The translations under genes were made by a program, and so were the position numbers. From Craterostigma plantagineum (taxonomy: Eukaryota > Streptophyta > Magnoliopsida > Lamiales > Linderniaceae): a DNA stretch of 64,000 bases. Position 1 is the stretch's first letter. Every line of letters starts with the position of its first letter. The stretch lies in assembly GCA_027422505.1 (NCBI GenBank), contig JAPQWV010000050.1:1426001-1490000 (forward strand). Reading direction: 5' to 3'. Below, one piece after another: positions 1 through 10,800 of this stretch. The notes under the pieces were generated by a model. That model did no database searches. It was given only the letters and a program-made list of their open reading frames with translations, and had not been told where the DNA came from.

Positions 1-508
1 ATGAATTCGATAGTCGTTGAAAATAAATACACATTGTGACAGCCACATTACAATTTACAGATACAGACAACTAACTAGGGAAGGATGATATACTGTACTA
101 TCTAATTCCCATTGCTTAGTGATTTGAGAAACAGTGGAGTGGATATATATTAATTATGGTTTTAGTCGTTTTGTGTTTAAATACGATAAGAAAGTTTAAA
201 AGGAATCGATCACTCAAAATCCTTTGTTCTAATCAGTTTTTTTATCTTGTTAATCACATCGGAGGACGAGGAATCACCGTTTGATTCAAACATGATCGAC
301 TTTATGCTCGGGAATGGGTAGGAAACATGACTCACGTCCCCACATTTTCAACGACGGGAATCAGTGTCGACTCTTATTAATGATTTGCCCGGAAATTCCC
401 CATACAAATAACCCTAGTACCCGACGAGATAGTTCACTGCGGGAATTTTGCCACCCCTACTCATTGTCACCCGAAAGGAATGCAAGCAATTTGGCCATAG
501 TTTAGAAC
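1..508. other. Intergenic, no gene seen
   Basis: Mixed-composition sequence with no convincing coding frame or repeat structure that I can recognise. A short open frame near 314-505 has no family resemblance and is not called. Confidence 0.5.
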
Positions 509-585
509 AACCTAATTACCAACGTCGTCTTGTTCCTCCTTTTTAATCTGCTTCATTGAGTCGACAACGCATTCACATACCTAAT
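509..585 (-). pseudogene. Relic of the 3' end of an NLR gene
   Basis: About 75 bp resemble the last codons of the NLR gene at 20113-22446, around 20130-20205 on the same strand. The run encoding the Glu-Glu-Gln-Asp-Asp stretch near the C-terminus is shared, with small indels. No NB-ARC or further LRR sequence is present nearby, so this is a stub left by duplication or deletion of an R1-type resistance gene. Alignment was by eye only. Confidence 0.5.
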
Positions 586-649
586 GAATCTTGCTTTACT
601 GCCTACTTATCAGTCGCGGAAATTTAGACCATCTCTGATCATACTGCAA

Positions 650-1032
650 AATAAAAGAATCTTAAAATCACTCCAACCGGATCTAAAAACCAATCCAAAA
701 TGGGTTTGTGCTTTCTCTCTCCTCCAATAAACGCAGCGTTTCAACGCATAGTATGAGTTCTAAATTTAGTAATTTTATTTAAAGTCCTTTTATTTGTTTT
801 AATAATTAAAGTATCCAAATAAAAGTAAGTAGAAAGTTTTTTCAAAATTGTAAAATTATAAAAAATTATGTGGGCAATATTGAAAAGTTGTACAAATTGA
901 TTTAGAAGTAATATGAAAAATAATCCTTTGAGTTTAAAAATGAATTTACCCGTTGGAGAAGAAATACTGCATTTTGAGTTTGAGAATGACTTTGAATTTG
1001 TGATTGAGTTTACCGGTTGGAGATGCTCTTAG
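650..1032. mobile_element. Degenerate Tourist-like MITE (PIF/Harbinger type)
   Basis: The right end reads GGTTGGAGATGCTC followed by TTA, the terminal inverted repeat and trinucleotide target of the Tourist-like family seen intact at 48220-48766. The left side near 675 has a weaker CTCCAACCGG match. Internal sequence resembles the stub near 59486, including a shared CTCTCTCCTC block. Ends are approximate. Confidence 0.45.
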
Positions 1033-1035
1033 CGC

Positions 1036-1745
1036 TGCTATCATTATACACCGTGGGGTTCAAGAGATCCGTTGAACTTGAGCAGTTTGAGGACTTTGTA
1101 GAGGCCATTTCTCTTCCCTTTCCTCGTCTTATCACGACATACGAAGCACCAACTCTCATAGTGTAGCGTCAGTCCAAGTCTACGAAGAAAAACAGTGAGG
1201 CAAATTTATCGTGCGACTCTTCAAACTTGATGCGAGTGTAGGAAGGTTATGAGATATAGTTATGAAAAATCGTGTCGGCATGAAAACGGAAAGAAAGATA
1301 AACAAAAATAATAAGAAATGTCAGTGTTAGAAGCGTTGTGCTTATACTCGATTTTCTACTACACAAAATAATATCTTTTGTCACTCACTCACCAACAATA
1401 TTTTTAACACAAATATTTTTGTTATACACTACTCATGAAGGCGAGAGAAATTTTTATTTGAAAGAAGGAAATTCTCCATATATTATCTTAGCAACACACA
1501 TCTATCAGGACTATGTCTATACTACCATTACAAAACAAGCACGTGAGTAAATAAAAATCACATTCTAAGCTTTCTTCCTCTTATGTTTTTCTTCCTTTTC
1601 GGTTGTAGAAGACTTTTACGGTTTACACAAATTCCTCAAGTGTGATCATCTTTTTCTTGTTGAATGTTTTCCATATGCTTTTACTTTAAGTTAGGTTTGT
1701 GTTGTGTTGTCTCCTTGTGTTTTTTTTGACTTTGAAAAGCCAACA
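1036..1745. other. Intergenic; may include an old copia LTR
   Basis: No gene seen. On the minus strand the copia relic at 1746-1995 ends at a TGTTGG, which is how LTRs of this type begin. Part of 1300-1745 may therefore be a decayed 3' LTR, but no second LTR is available to fix its limits. Confidence 0.35.
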
Positions 1746-1995
1746 AATTCCTCCCTTTAAGCTCAAAGCCTCTCGATCTTTCATCTCGAGCATCTGCTTC
1801 AAATTTTCAAACGTACTTGCTGGAAACGGCTTCGTGAAAATATCTGCAACCTGATCCAAACTTACTACGTGCACCATCTTCACTTTTCCATTTTTTACGT
1901 GCTCTCTAATAAAATGGAACCGAGCATCAATAAGTTTGCTCCTCTCATGATAAACTAGATTTTTCGCCAACTCGATTGCAGACTTATTATCGAAT
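1746..1995 (-). pseudogene. Copia RNase H C-terminal relic
   Basis: The minus strand encodes the last part of a Ty1/copia polyprotein: a [15 protein letters not shown] start, then a HERSK..IDARFHF segment and [11 protein letters not shown], the standard end of copia RNase H. It closely parallels the C-terminus of the intact element at 31955-37081 but differs at many residues, so it is an older relative. Everything upstream (gag, protease, integrase, RT) is missing; similarity stops abruptly at about 1995. Confidence 0.8.
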
Positions 1996-2469
1996 CATGA
2001 ATTTTAACCCTCTAAAATAATATAGTTGGAATATTTCGAAGCGAATCCATAACAATATTAGGAATCATATAGAAATCGAACACAAATACGGATATTCAAT
2101 AGGATAATTGAGTACAAACAGAATATGATATTGTTCGATTCAATTTGATCCGTTCGCAATAGGGTTCGCCGACTATATCTATACGATCATTATAGTTCGT
2201 TTTTTTCCGTAATAAATATAAGGTTGATATTGATCTCCAAAGGTCACTCTCCAAGTCCTTGCGTGAGTTTACTAAATGCCCCCGAACGATTTTCCCGTTT
2301 ACCTGGCAGGGATAGGGTTTCCCCGAAAACGCGATTTTAAGAATTTAAAAATAATTTGGCAAATCGAACTTTTTTTTTTCAACTTCTTGGTTAAAAATAC
2401 TATTTCCCAACAAAATATAGCAGCATATATATATCCTTTACATCATTCCAAGAAACAATAATATACAAG
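1996..2469. other. Intergenic, no gene seen
   Basis: No recognisable gene, RNA or repeat structure. Similarity to the ERD2-like locus begins at about 2470. Confidence 0.4.
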
Positions 2470-2623
2470 TCATGGCCACTATGTCCATAACTCTACCTTG
2501 TTCTTGAATTGAGCCTAAATGTTTGATATGCTAAGGATATGTCTTGGCTAAAAACGACCTCATGCAATAACAAAAAAAGACTCATTAAGAAACCACAGCT
2601 CTAACACTTCGTACTAAAATTTC

Positions 2624-3594
2624 TCAGACGGGCGAAGGGAGGCTGATGATTAGCTGCCCATTCATCACACTGCACAGATACAAAATGTATGTATGTGTGT
2701 GCTTTTTACGGATGCGAACTTGTATTATTAACGTAGAAATAGATTATTTCAAACTTATATATATACCTTTTGACGTAGTAGTAGCAAAAATCAGCCAAAA
2801 TAAACGTCTGCACTATCTCTGCTAGCATTACCATGGGAGGCCAAATGTATCCAGCTCCAACTAGGAATATGTATTTTCCAGCAGATTCATAGACCTGCAA
2901 TAACAAGTCGACGTTTCTAATGAAGGATGGATTTTTATTTCGCTGGCAATTCGTTGATGGTAAAACCTTATAGATAGGTCTCACCTTGATGATCCAATGG
3001 GCGCATCCTAAAAATCTTGCAATCCCAAGTGCGAAGACGTAATGGGCTGTGAATGGTTCGATCATCTGAAATTGTGTGGATTCAGATATCATTTAAGGAT
3101 ATATTGGTTGTAATAGAGATCCTAATAGACGTTCAATGTAATAACAAAAAAAGAAGAGGAAACCTTGGCGTTCTGCAACATTCGTAGTTGAGGCAATACT
3201 GAGACAGATTCCAAGTACACAGCAAAAGCCCAAAGCATGCGAGCAGCTCGAGCGTGGTGTGTGTAAGGGTGTATGAGTATCGCCAGTACTGCACAAGGCA
3301 CAGCCTTGCACGGGAAAAAATGAAGGGCGTAAGTTTCGAACGAAATAAAAAAGGATGTGATAACGATAGGAAGAAACCGTTAAAATAAATTTACCACGTA
3401 GTACAAGGGCATGCTATCCTGCTCGGAGATGTAGGTGTGCTTGAGTTTGAATCTAATCATGTAAACGACCCAAAGAGTCGAGGCGAGCGTTACAAAATCA
3501 AGAACAGTGTGTATGTCGCCCTCCATTATGAAACTGCAGCATAATCTTGCTCCCAAGAACAGTGCCGTGAGTTCTTGAGTCTTGAGAGAAAGGC
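2624..3594 (-). pseudogene. 5'-truncated copy of an ERD2-like gene (exons 2-6)
   Basis: This is a partial duplicate of the ERD2-like gene at 24986-26709. On the minus strand it has exon 2 (start about 3594), exon 3 (VSVLPQLR..LQNAK), exon 4 (IEPFTAHYVFALGIARFLGCAHW), exon 5 (GAGYIWPPMVMLAEIVQ..LADFCYYYVK) and exon 6 ending in TGA at 2624-2626. Splice sites are kept and I saw no stop codon in the exons, so the copy is young. Exon 1, which carries the start codon and the first membrane segments, is absent. In its place, beyond the intron-1 piece, lies a truncated copia gag and LTR in the same orientation. It could only be expressed as a chimera. Confidence 0.85.
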
Positions 3595-4076
3595 CTATTA
3601 AGGTTTCAGTATCACAGATATAATTATCGATATTTGAATATGCAAATTAAGGCAATGAAGGCATCATTAGCAGCAAGCAAATCTCAGGCAAACTTCAGTG
3701 ACCAGTTTATAATCATATATCTCTATCCATCATCAATCTTGAAGCACATATCGGTTGAAATCAAGTAAAAATTCTTCTAACATCATACGGTTTCTTCAAT
3801 TTCATAAAACTAAGATCCGTTGTGCAGGCGAAGGGGCAAAAAGCCTTAGAACCACCGAAATAATAGTTAAAGTTGTAATATCCAATGTGATTCATTTGAG
3901 TTGTAGCATGGATAGGCAGCTACAGATCCTCTGAGACCTACCACAACAGCTCTGCAATAACCTAATCAGTTCTCCCCAAAAATTAGGGCACCAAATAAGC
4001 CAATTGGAAAGCTAACGGCAGGCAAAAATCGATATAAACAAAGAATTGGAAAATCCCAATAAACGCACGATTGAAG

Positions 4077-4976
4077 CCTGGAGGGAAGCCATGAAGCTGG
4101 TAACATGTCTCAATTGTGTCTCTTCCTGTTACAATGGGTACACAATGGCTTATGAGCCTCCCTTCTCAGATTTCCCATAAATTTCTTGTTTGATTCTTGA
4201 TCTGCCTTAAGTGCAACCATGGCCACACTGCTAGTTTGGTCCTCTACAGCTCTTGAATTCCCAGCAGTACAGACCTTTGCCTTTCCTCCTGGACTAGCAA
4301 GGAGAACACCCTATTAATCGTTGGCATGGGATCCATCAAGAGAATCTGACCCCTGATTTGGGAATAAGAGTCATTGAGTCTCATAAGAAATGTCATGACA
4401 TACTCCTCATCTTGGTAGACCTTGAGTTCTTTTAAACCCCCACATGTGCACTGAGATGGTGGTCTGTAGTTGACCAGCTCGTCCCATAGTGTTTTCAGCT
4501 TCGTGAAATAGGTAGCGACGCTGTTAGCTCCCTGAGTAAGATTCATCAATTCTTTCTTCAACTGGAAAATCCGGGGCTTGTTGGTTTGCCCAAACCTTTA
4601 TTGGACATCAATCCAAACGTCCCTTGCTGAAGTGTTGAAGAGAATACTCGCTGAGATTTCCTTTGACACCGAGTTTATGATCCAAGATATGATCACGTTG
4701 TTGTTTCTTTTCCATGCATTGAGCTTGTCTTTTTCTCCCGCAACTGGTTGAACCAAATCACCATTAACAAAACCTTCCTTGTTCTTACCTATTAAGGGCA
4801 ATCATCATAGCCCTGCTCCAAGTGACGTAATTGTCTCCCGTGAGCTGCTCGTGAACTAACTGTTGTCCAGAATTAGCATTTACATTCAAGAAGAACGGAT
4901 CATTCAAGAAAGAGGATGCCACTGGTGCAGCGATTGAAACAGTGTGCGCTGAACCCTGGGATTGATCTTCGGCCAT
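4077..4976 (-). pseudogene. Truncated copia gag
   Basis: The start codon is at 4976 (MAEDQSQG). It is followed by a plant copia gag N-terminal region (LTGDNYVTWSRAM), the UBN2-type gag core (NAWKRNNNVIISWI, LKTLWDELVNYRP) and a damaged zinc knuckle whose intact version in copy B reads CTHCNRKRHTIETC followed by YQLHGFPPGF. The frame is broken near 4800, 4590 and in the knuckle. Sequence stops just after the knuckle and runs into ERD2-like intron 1, so protease, integrase and RT are all absent. Confidence 0.8.
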
Positions 4977-5024
4977 TGAACTGATTATAACAAATCTGAA
5001 ATTCGCAGCTTGAGCAGATTAGTT

Positions 5025-5036
5025 GCTCTGATACCA
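5025..5036 (-). other. Primer binding site of truncated copia, copy A
   Basis: The minus strand reads TGGTATCAGAGC, complementary to the 3' end of plant initiator tRNA-Met. It lies about 50 bp before the gag start codon and just after the LTR end, which fixes the element's orientation. Confidence 0.85.
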
Positions 5037-6058
5037 TAAAGAAAATTGAGCGAAATTTGTGGAACACCGATATAACGTGGTTCGGATTACTTAATCCTAC
5101 ATCCACGAAGAACAGTAATCTTTCACTTGATCAAGATTACAGATTACAAGAACGCACAGATGAGCTCAGAGCTCGTCAATCTAAAAACTCTCGTGAAGGA
5201 GAAATCGCACACACTAGATCACACACATATCATGTGAAAAAGCACACGCTACATCTGAGGTGTATCAGCTCTTAAAAGAAATCAGCGCCAAAAGCAGTTG
5301 AGAGAAAAACGTCAGTGGCGCCCGCGACTTCATAAATTAGCTCGTTCCTTTAGCAGCTGAAGTCACGGCCGTGAGATCTGCTACAACGAGCCGTGACACA
5401 GGGCAGTAAGGGGTCCTTCCATCATTCACGGCCGTGAAGAAAGAGCCCGAAGCCGTGAATCTCGGCAGTAGCTGAAGCTGAAGAAGCTCGGCTCTTTCAC
5501 GGCCGTGAAGGCTCCTTGACTTGCCCGTGAACATCAAAAACTCAGTTTTCCTGTCCTAATTTTAATACTGTCTGATATTTGTCTGCTGACATCTTTGTAA
5601 TCTGACATGAAATACTGCCCATGTTATAGATGATGCATTGACTGTTGCAAAATCTAATCATTTTTAACCATCTTTGATGACTATTTAAGACTTTCCTCTC
5701 TGATAATTTGGTGAATGATGAGAAAAACTACTCACAGCTATCCCTGCCTGATAATCATGTGCTGTGTGTAATGGTTTTTTATCTGATCCACCAACCATAG
5801 TTTTAACGGTTTGGACCTGCCGAGCTAATTTTGGTTCCATTCTGATTTATTTTTCATTTTCTAATTGAACAATTTTAATATGTAAAGATGTTTTCTTTTG
5901 AACTTAAAAATTTGAGGGATATTCGAGAGAAGTTGAACACATATCGAGAGCGATTTGGAGAATGATAGTGCGGGAAAACCAAACTTCCGATATTTACAGA
6001 AAAAACATAAAACCATACTATTATCCTTGAAATGATTAAAGATAACGTGTAGTGAAAA
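5037..6058 (-). repeat. LTR region of truncated copia, copy A
   Basis: Upstream of the primer site on the minus strand is a copia-like LTR end, including the CGAACCACG block often seen near the end of plant copia LTRs. It also carries the palindrome cluster at 5363-5508. The outer limit is uncertain: 6058 is only where copies A and B stop matching. No partner LTR was found. Confidence 0.6.
5363..5508. repeat. Cluster of TCACGGCCGTGA palindromes
   Basis: The 12-bp perfect palindrome TCACGGCCGTGA occurs at 5363-5374, 5426-5437 and 5497-5508. Half-site forms (GCCGTGA, CCGTGAA) lie between and after them. The spacings are 63 and 71 bp. The cluster sits inside the LTR and is conserved in copy B. 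Confidence 0.8.
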
Positions 6059-6501
6059 AAATAAAAATCACGTCCGTCCTTACGATTTCTTCAGTTCTAC
6101 AAATTACAATAAAATATCCTTTTTTTTTTCAATATATAGATCTTGGAATTCAAAATAAATAAAAAAATGAAGCTTCACCTTTGAACCTTTGAGTCTTGAT
6201 TGCTGCGCAACTCTCTGTGACATAGCAAACAAAAATATATGAACAGTGAGATGTAACTGACGAAGTCGATCCCTTGCAAAAAAATAGCTTGCCATCGTGT
6301 GTATGTTGAGGGACATTAATATAAATTAATTAGTGGGTTTTCAATAACCTACCTCACGTATGTGTTCATTTAAACCATCTATGTGGGTTTAAACCTATTT
6401 TATATAAACCCATAATTTATATATATATATATGAACCAAACATAGCAGTATACTATAAACCCATGTTTAAAATTATTAAACAACCCAACCAAACGAGGGC
6501 A
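6059..6501. other. Spacer between copies A and B; possible exon relic
   Basis: No gene called. On the minus strand 6180-6305 is an open stretch ending in a donor-like AAG|GTGAAG, which could be a lone exon remnant. It matches no family I know. The right half is an AT-rich run. Confidence 0.35.
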
Positions 6502-7179
6502 AGGTTTCAGTAACACAGACATAATTATCGGCATTTGAATATGCAAATTGAGGTAATGAAGGCATCATTAGCAGCAAGCAAATCTCAGGCAAACTTCAGT
6601 GACCAGTTTAATCATACATCTCTATCCATCATCAATCTTGAAGCACATATCGGTTGAAATCAAGTAAAAATTCTTCTAACATCATACGGTTTCTTCAATT
6701 TCATAAAACTAAGATCCGTTGTGCAGGCGAAGGGGCAAAAAGCCTTAGAACCACCGAAATAATAGTTAAAGTTGTAATATCCAATGTGATTCATTTGAGT
6801 TGTAGCATGGATAGGCAGCTACAGATCCTCTGAGACCTACCACAACAGCTCTGCAATAACCTAATCAGTTCTCCCCAAAAATTAGGGCACCAAATAAGCC
6901 AATTGGAAAGCTAACGGCAGGCAAAAATCGATATAAACAAAGAATTGGAAAATCCCAATAAACGCACGATTGAAGCCTGGAGGGAAGCCATGAAGCTGGT
7001 AACATGTCTCAATTGTGTGTCTCTTCCTGTTACAATGGGTACACAATGGCTTATGAGCCTCCCTTCTCAGATTTCCCATAAATTTCTTGTTTGATTCTTG
7101 ATCTGCCTTAAGTGCAACCATGGCCACACTGCTAGTTTGGTCCTCTACAGCTCTTGAATTCCCAGCAGTACAGACCTTT
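6502..7179 (-). repeat. Copy B: ERD2-like intron 1 piece plus gag zinc knuckle
   Basis: 6502-6975 matches the ERD2-like intron-1 piece of copy A and the intact gene. It starts within about 5 bp of the exon-2 splice acceptor but lacks the exon. 6976-7179 is the gag end with an intact zinc knuckle. The copy is interrupted at 7179 by the Tnt1-like element and continues at 12516. Confidence 0.85.
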
Positions 7180-7781
7180 TGTTGACAAGTCCAGCCTGCC
7201 AAAGGAGAAAAAGAAAAAAAAATAAAATAATATTTTATTATAATATTATTTTAATGAACGGCTGATATTGAAGGGCGACGCGGCGGATTCCTGGCCACCC
7301 GTTTTGAGCGGTCCAAAAGAGCTGATGACATCTATAAATAGGCTGAGGATTCTTCAGTTATTATTATCACAAGCTCATTCGAGTTTTACTAAATAGAGAG
7401 AAGTAGTTCGAGTGAACTGTGAGGTTATCAGTTCAGGTAGAAACTGATAGGGTTCCACATCCACAGAGAGGTGTGAGGTAAACACGAGTGGTAAAAGTGA
7501 GATAGTAAAAATTCGAGGGTTGTAATTTTTACTATAGTGAAGATTTTGCCGACTCGGCCGTGGTTTTTCCCTCTTCGTTAACAGAGGGTTTTCCACGTTA
7601 AAATTCTGGTGTTCTTTTTTACCTTACGGTAATTTAATTTTTACCGTGGTAGTTACTGTGCGGGTCCCACCAAATTTACCCCGTGGGTCCCACTTCTCCC
7701 GATCGTCGTACCGAGCCAAACCGGGACCAGTTCCGCTGCGGGGCCCACTTACCACCGCGGGGCCCACCACCATTCCCAACA
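7180..7781 (+). repeat. 5' LTR of Tnt1-like element
   Basis: 602 bp beginning TGTTGACAAG and ending CCCAACA, with a TATA box (TATAAATA) at 7333-7340. The second half is rich in GGGTCCCAC/GGGCCCAC blocks. It appears identical to the 3' LTR. Confidence 0.97.
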
Positions 7782-7783
7782 AG

Positions 7784-7795
7784 TGGTATCAGAGC
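7784..7795 (+). other. Primer binding site, Tnt1-like element
   Basis: TGGTATCAGAGC, complementary to initiator tRNA-Met, two bases after the 5' LTR. Confidence 0.95.
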
Positions 7796-7890
7796 CTGAT
7801 AGTATTCTGAGTATGCTCTGTGGTTGCAGCTTTGACTGATCTTCCACATCAGAAAAGATACTAGTAGGTTGCTGGTAGTTTTTGACGGCC

Positions 7891-10800
7891 ATGGAGAACG
7901 ACGGAGGAATGATCAAGCTGACAGTAACGAATTACTCCATATGGAAATCAAGGATGGAGGATTATCTTTACTGCAAAGACCTCCATGATCCAATCGAAAA
8001 TGGAGGCAAGATGCCCGAAGGCGGGAATGCTGACCTTTGGAAGAAATTGCAAAGAAAGACGCTAGCTGTGATCCGCCAATGGGTGGACATTAGCCTCTAC
8101 AACCACGTCCGAAATGAGACAGACCCCTACAAACTCTGGACGAAATTAGAGGGTATGTACGAGGTGACAAGTGCGCTGAGCAAGGTATTCATGATGCGAA
8201 AACTCATGAATGTGAAGCTGAACGAGGGACGATCAGTTGCTGAACATCTGAATGACTTTGAAGGGCTGGTAACTCAACTCACAAGTGCCGGTCTAGTCCT
8301 TGATGATGAGCTACAAGCATGTCTACTATTGGGATCTCTACCTGATAGCTGGGATACGTTGGTAGTATCGCTCACCAACTCGGCACCAAGCGGTAAAGTC
8401 ACGATGGAGATGGTGAAAAACAGACTCTACAATGAAGAGCTGCGACGGAAGGATGCTGCCAGTACCAATACGGGAAATCAGGCCCTTGTCATGGAGAATA
8501 GGGGTCGGAGCAAGAGTAGAGGCCCAAAAGGATACGACAAGTCGAAAGATAGATCCAAGTCCAGGGAGATGAGGAAGTGCTACCATTGTGGTAAAATTGG
8601 CCACTTACAAAGAAACTGTAGACTTCTCAAAGAAAAACAGAAACAAGACGATGACAAGAACACGTCTGCAATCGCCTCCAACGATGGTGGAGAGGTTACT
8701 CTGGTGAATGAAGAAGACTGCTGTCATGTTGCGGATGCAAGCACCGAATGGGTAGTGGACTCTGGTGCCTCCTACCATTGTGTTCCAAGGCGTGAATACT
8801 TCTCCACATATAAGGCGGGAAACTTTGGTACTACCAAGATGGGTAACCAAAGTGTTTCTAAAATAGTGGGGATCGGTGATATCTGTATCCAGACGAGCGT
8901 GGGATGCACATTACGGCTGAAAGATGTGCGACACATTCCAGACCTGCGTCTCAACCTGATTTCTGTGAAGGTGCTGGACAACGAAGGATACTATAACGAG
9001 ATGGCGAATAGCAACTGAAAACTCACCAAAGGATCGTTGGTGGTAGCGAGAGGAAAGCTATGCTGCTCGCTGTACAAGATGCATGCAACGATATGTGCTA
9101 ACCAACTGAACGCAGTTGAAGATGATGCTTCTCCAAATTTGTGGCACAGACGGCTGGCGCACGTAGGAGAGAAGGGGTTGAATGTCTTGGCTAGAAAGTC
9201 CCTCATACCAGTAGCCAAGGAGAAAGCGCTGAACCCCTGCGATTATTGTTTATTTGGGAAGCAACATAGAGTTTCATTCGCGAAGAACTCAACCAGGCGA
9301 ATGAAGAAGTTGGAGTTGGTACACTCTGACGTATGCGGACCCATGGAAGTCGAATCTCTGGGAGGTAGTAAATATTTTCTAACCTTCATTGATGATGCGT
9401 CTCGCAAGACCTGGGTATATCTGTTGCGGACGAAGGACCAGGTGTTCTATTATTTAAAGAAGTTCCATGCGATGGTGGAAAGAGAAACGGGAATGCCGCT
9501 AAAGTGTCTACGCACAGATAATGGTGGTGAATACATCTCTCGAGAGTTCAGAGATTATTCCATGAAACATGGCATTAGGCATGAGAAGACAGTTCCCGGT
9601 ACTCCTCAGCAAAATGGTGTCGCTGAGAGAATGAATCGGACAATTATGGAGAGAGTCCGAGCGATGCTCAAGATGGCTAATCTATCTAAGTCATTTTGGG
9701 GGGAAGCTGTCAACACTGCAGTCTATCTTATCAACCGCCTACCTTCATCGGCGTTGGATTTCGATGTACCAGAGAAGGTGTGGACCGGTAGAGACATCTC
9801 ATATTCCCATTTGAGAGTGTTTGGCTGCAAGGCGTTTATGCATGTGCCCAAGGAGCAAAGATCGAAGCTTGATGATAAATCAAATCCTTGCATCTTTGTT
9901 GGATATGGAGACGAGGAGTTCGGCTATAGACTTTGGGATCCAAAGAAGAAGAAGACTGTTCGAAGTCGCGACGTAGTATTCCATGAGCACGAGATCATGG
10001 GAGACTCAGATGTGGATGTGACGAAATCCACAGGTGATGGTGTTGTCGATTATACACCAGTCAGCATTCCACATGACGGTGCCACAGAGGAAGGAATGCA
10101 ACAATCAGAACCTGAACCAGAAGAACCAGCCATTGATGATGATGAACCTGTCGTAGATGAACACACTGAAGGTACTGAGCAGGGGGAGCCTTCAGACGCG
10201 CAAGAAGCAGTTGAACCTCATCTGAGAAGGTCAACTAGGGAACGCCAACCATCTACGAGGTATCCGAGTTCTGATTATATTTTGCTTACTGACGAGGGGG
10301 AGCCAGAGAGCTTCCAGGAAGTACAATCTTGTAGGGACAAAGATTGTTGGACAAAGGCCATGCAAGAGGAGATGGATTCTCTGAAGAAGAATGATACGTA
10401 CGAGTTAGTTCGATTGCCAAAAGGAAAGAAGACACTCAAGAACAAATGGGTGTACAAATTGAAGAAGGATGATGGCAAGCTGGTTAGATACAAGGCTCGA
10501 TTAGTGGTCAAAGGTTTCACTCAGAGGAAGGGGATCGACTTTGACGAGATATTTTCACCTGTCGTGAAGATGAGTTCAATCAGAGTCATACTGGGACTAG
10601 CTGCTACCATGGATCTTCACTTGGAGCAACTCGACGTGAAGACCGCATTCTTGCATGGTGATCTTGATGAGGAGATATATATGGAACAACCCGAAGGGTT
10701 CGAGGTTAGAGGTAAAGAGGACATGGTCTGCCGGCTGAAGAAAAGCTTGTACGGTCTGAAACAAGCTCCACGGCAGTGGTACAAGAAGTTTGATTCTTTC

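Larger units (their letters stand above)
2470..6058 (-). repeat. Duplicated chimeric segment, copy A
   Basis: Three joined parts, all minus-strand: ERD2-like exons 2-6 with flanking DNA (2470-3600, matching about 24827-25960); a piece of ERD2-like intron 1 (3601-4076, matching 25961-26435); and a truncated copia element (4077 to about 6058). The intron and copia parts recur as copy B from 6502 to 19408. At 4076/4077 the sequence leaves the intact gene's intron and enters gag. Outer limits rest on where similarity between the copies stops. Confidence 0.85.

Noticed and set aside
5025..5036. TGGTATCAGAGC sites as tRNA gene remnants
   Set aside because: Each is only 12 bp and lies directly after an LTR, the exact position of a retrotransposon primer site.
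7375..7596. 73-residue minus-strand frame repeated at 12104-12325
   Set aside because: Both copies lie inside the Tnt1-like LTRs and are identical only because the LTRs are.
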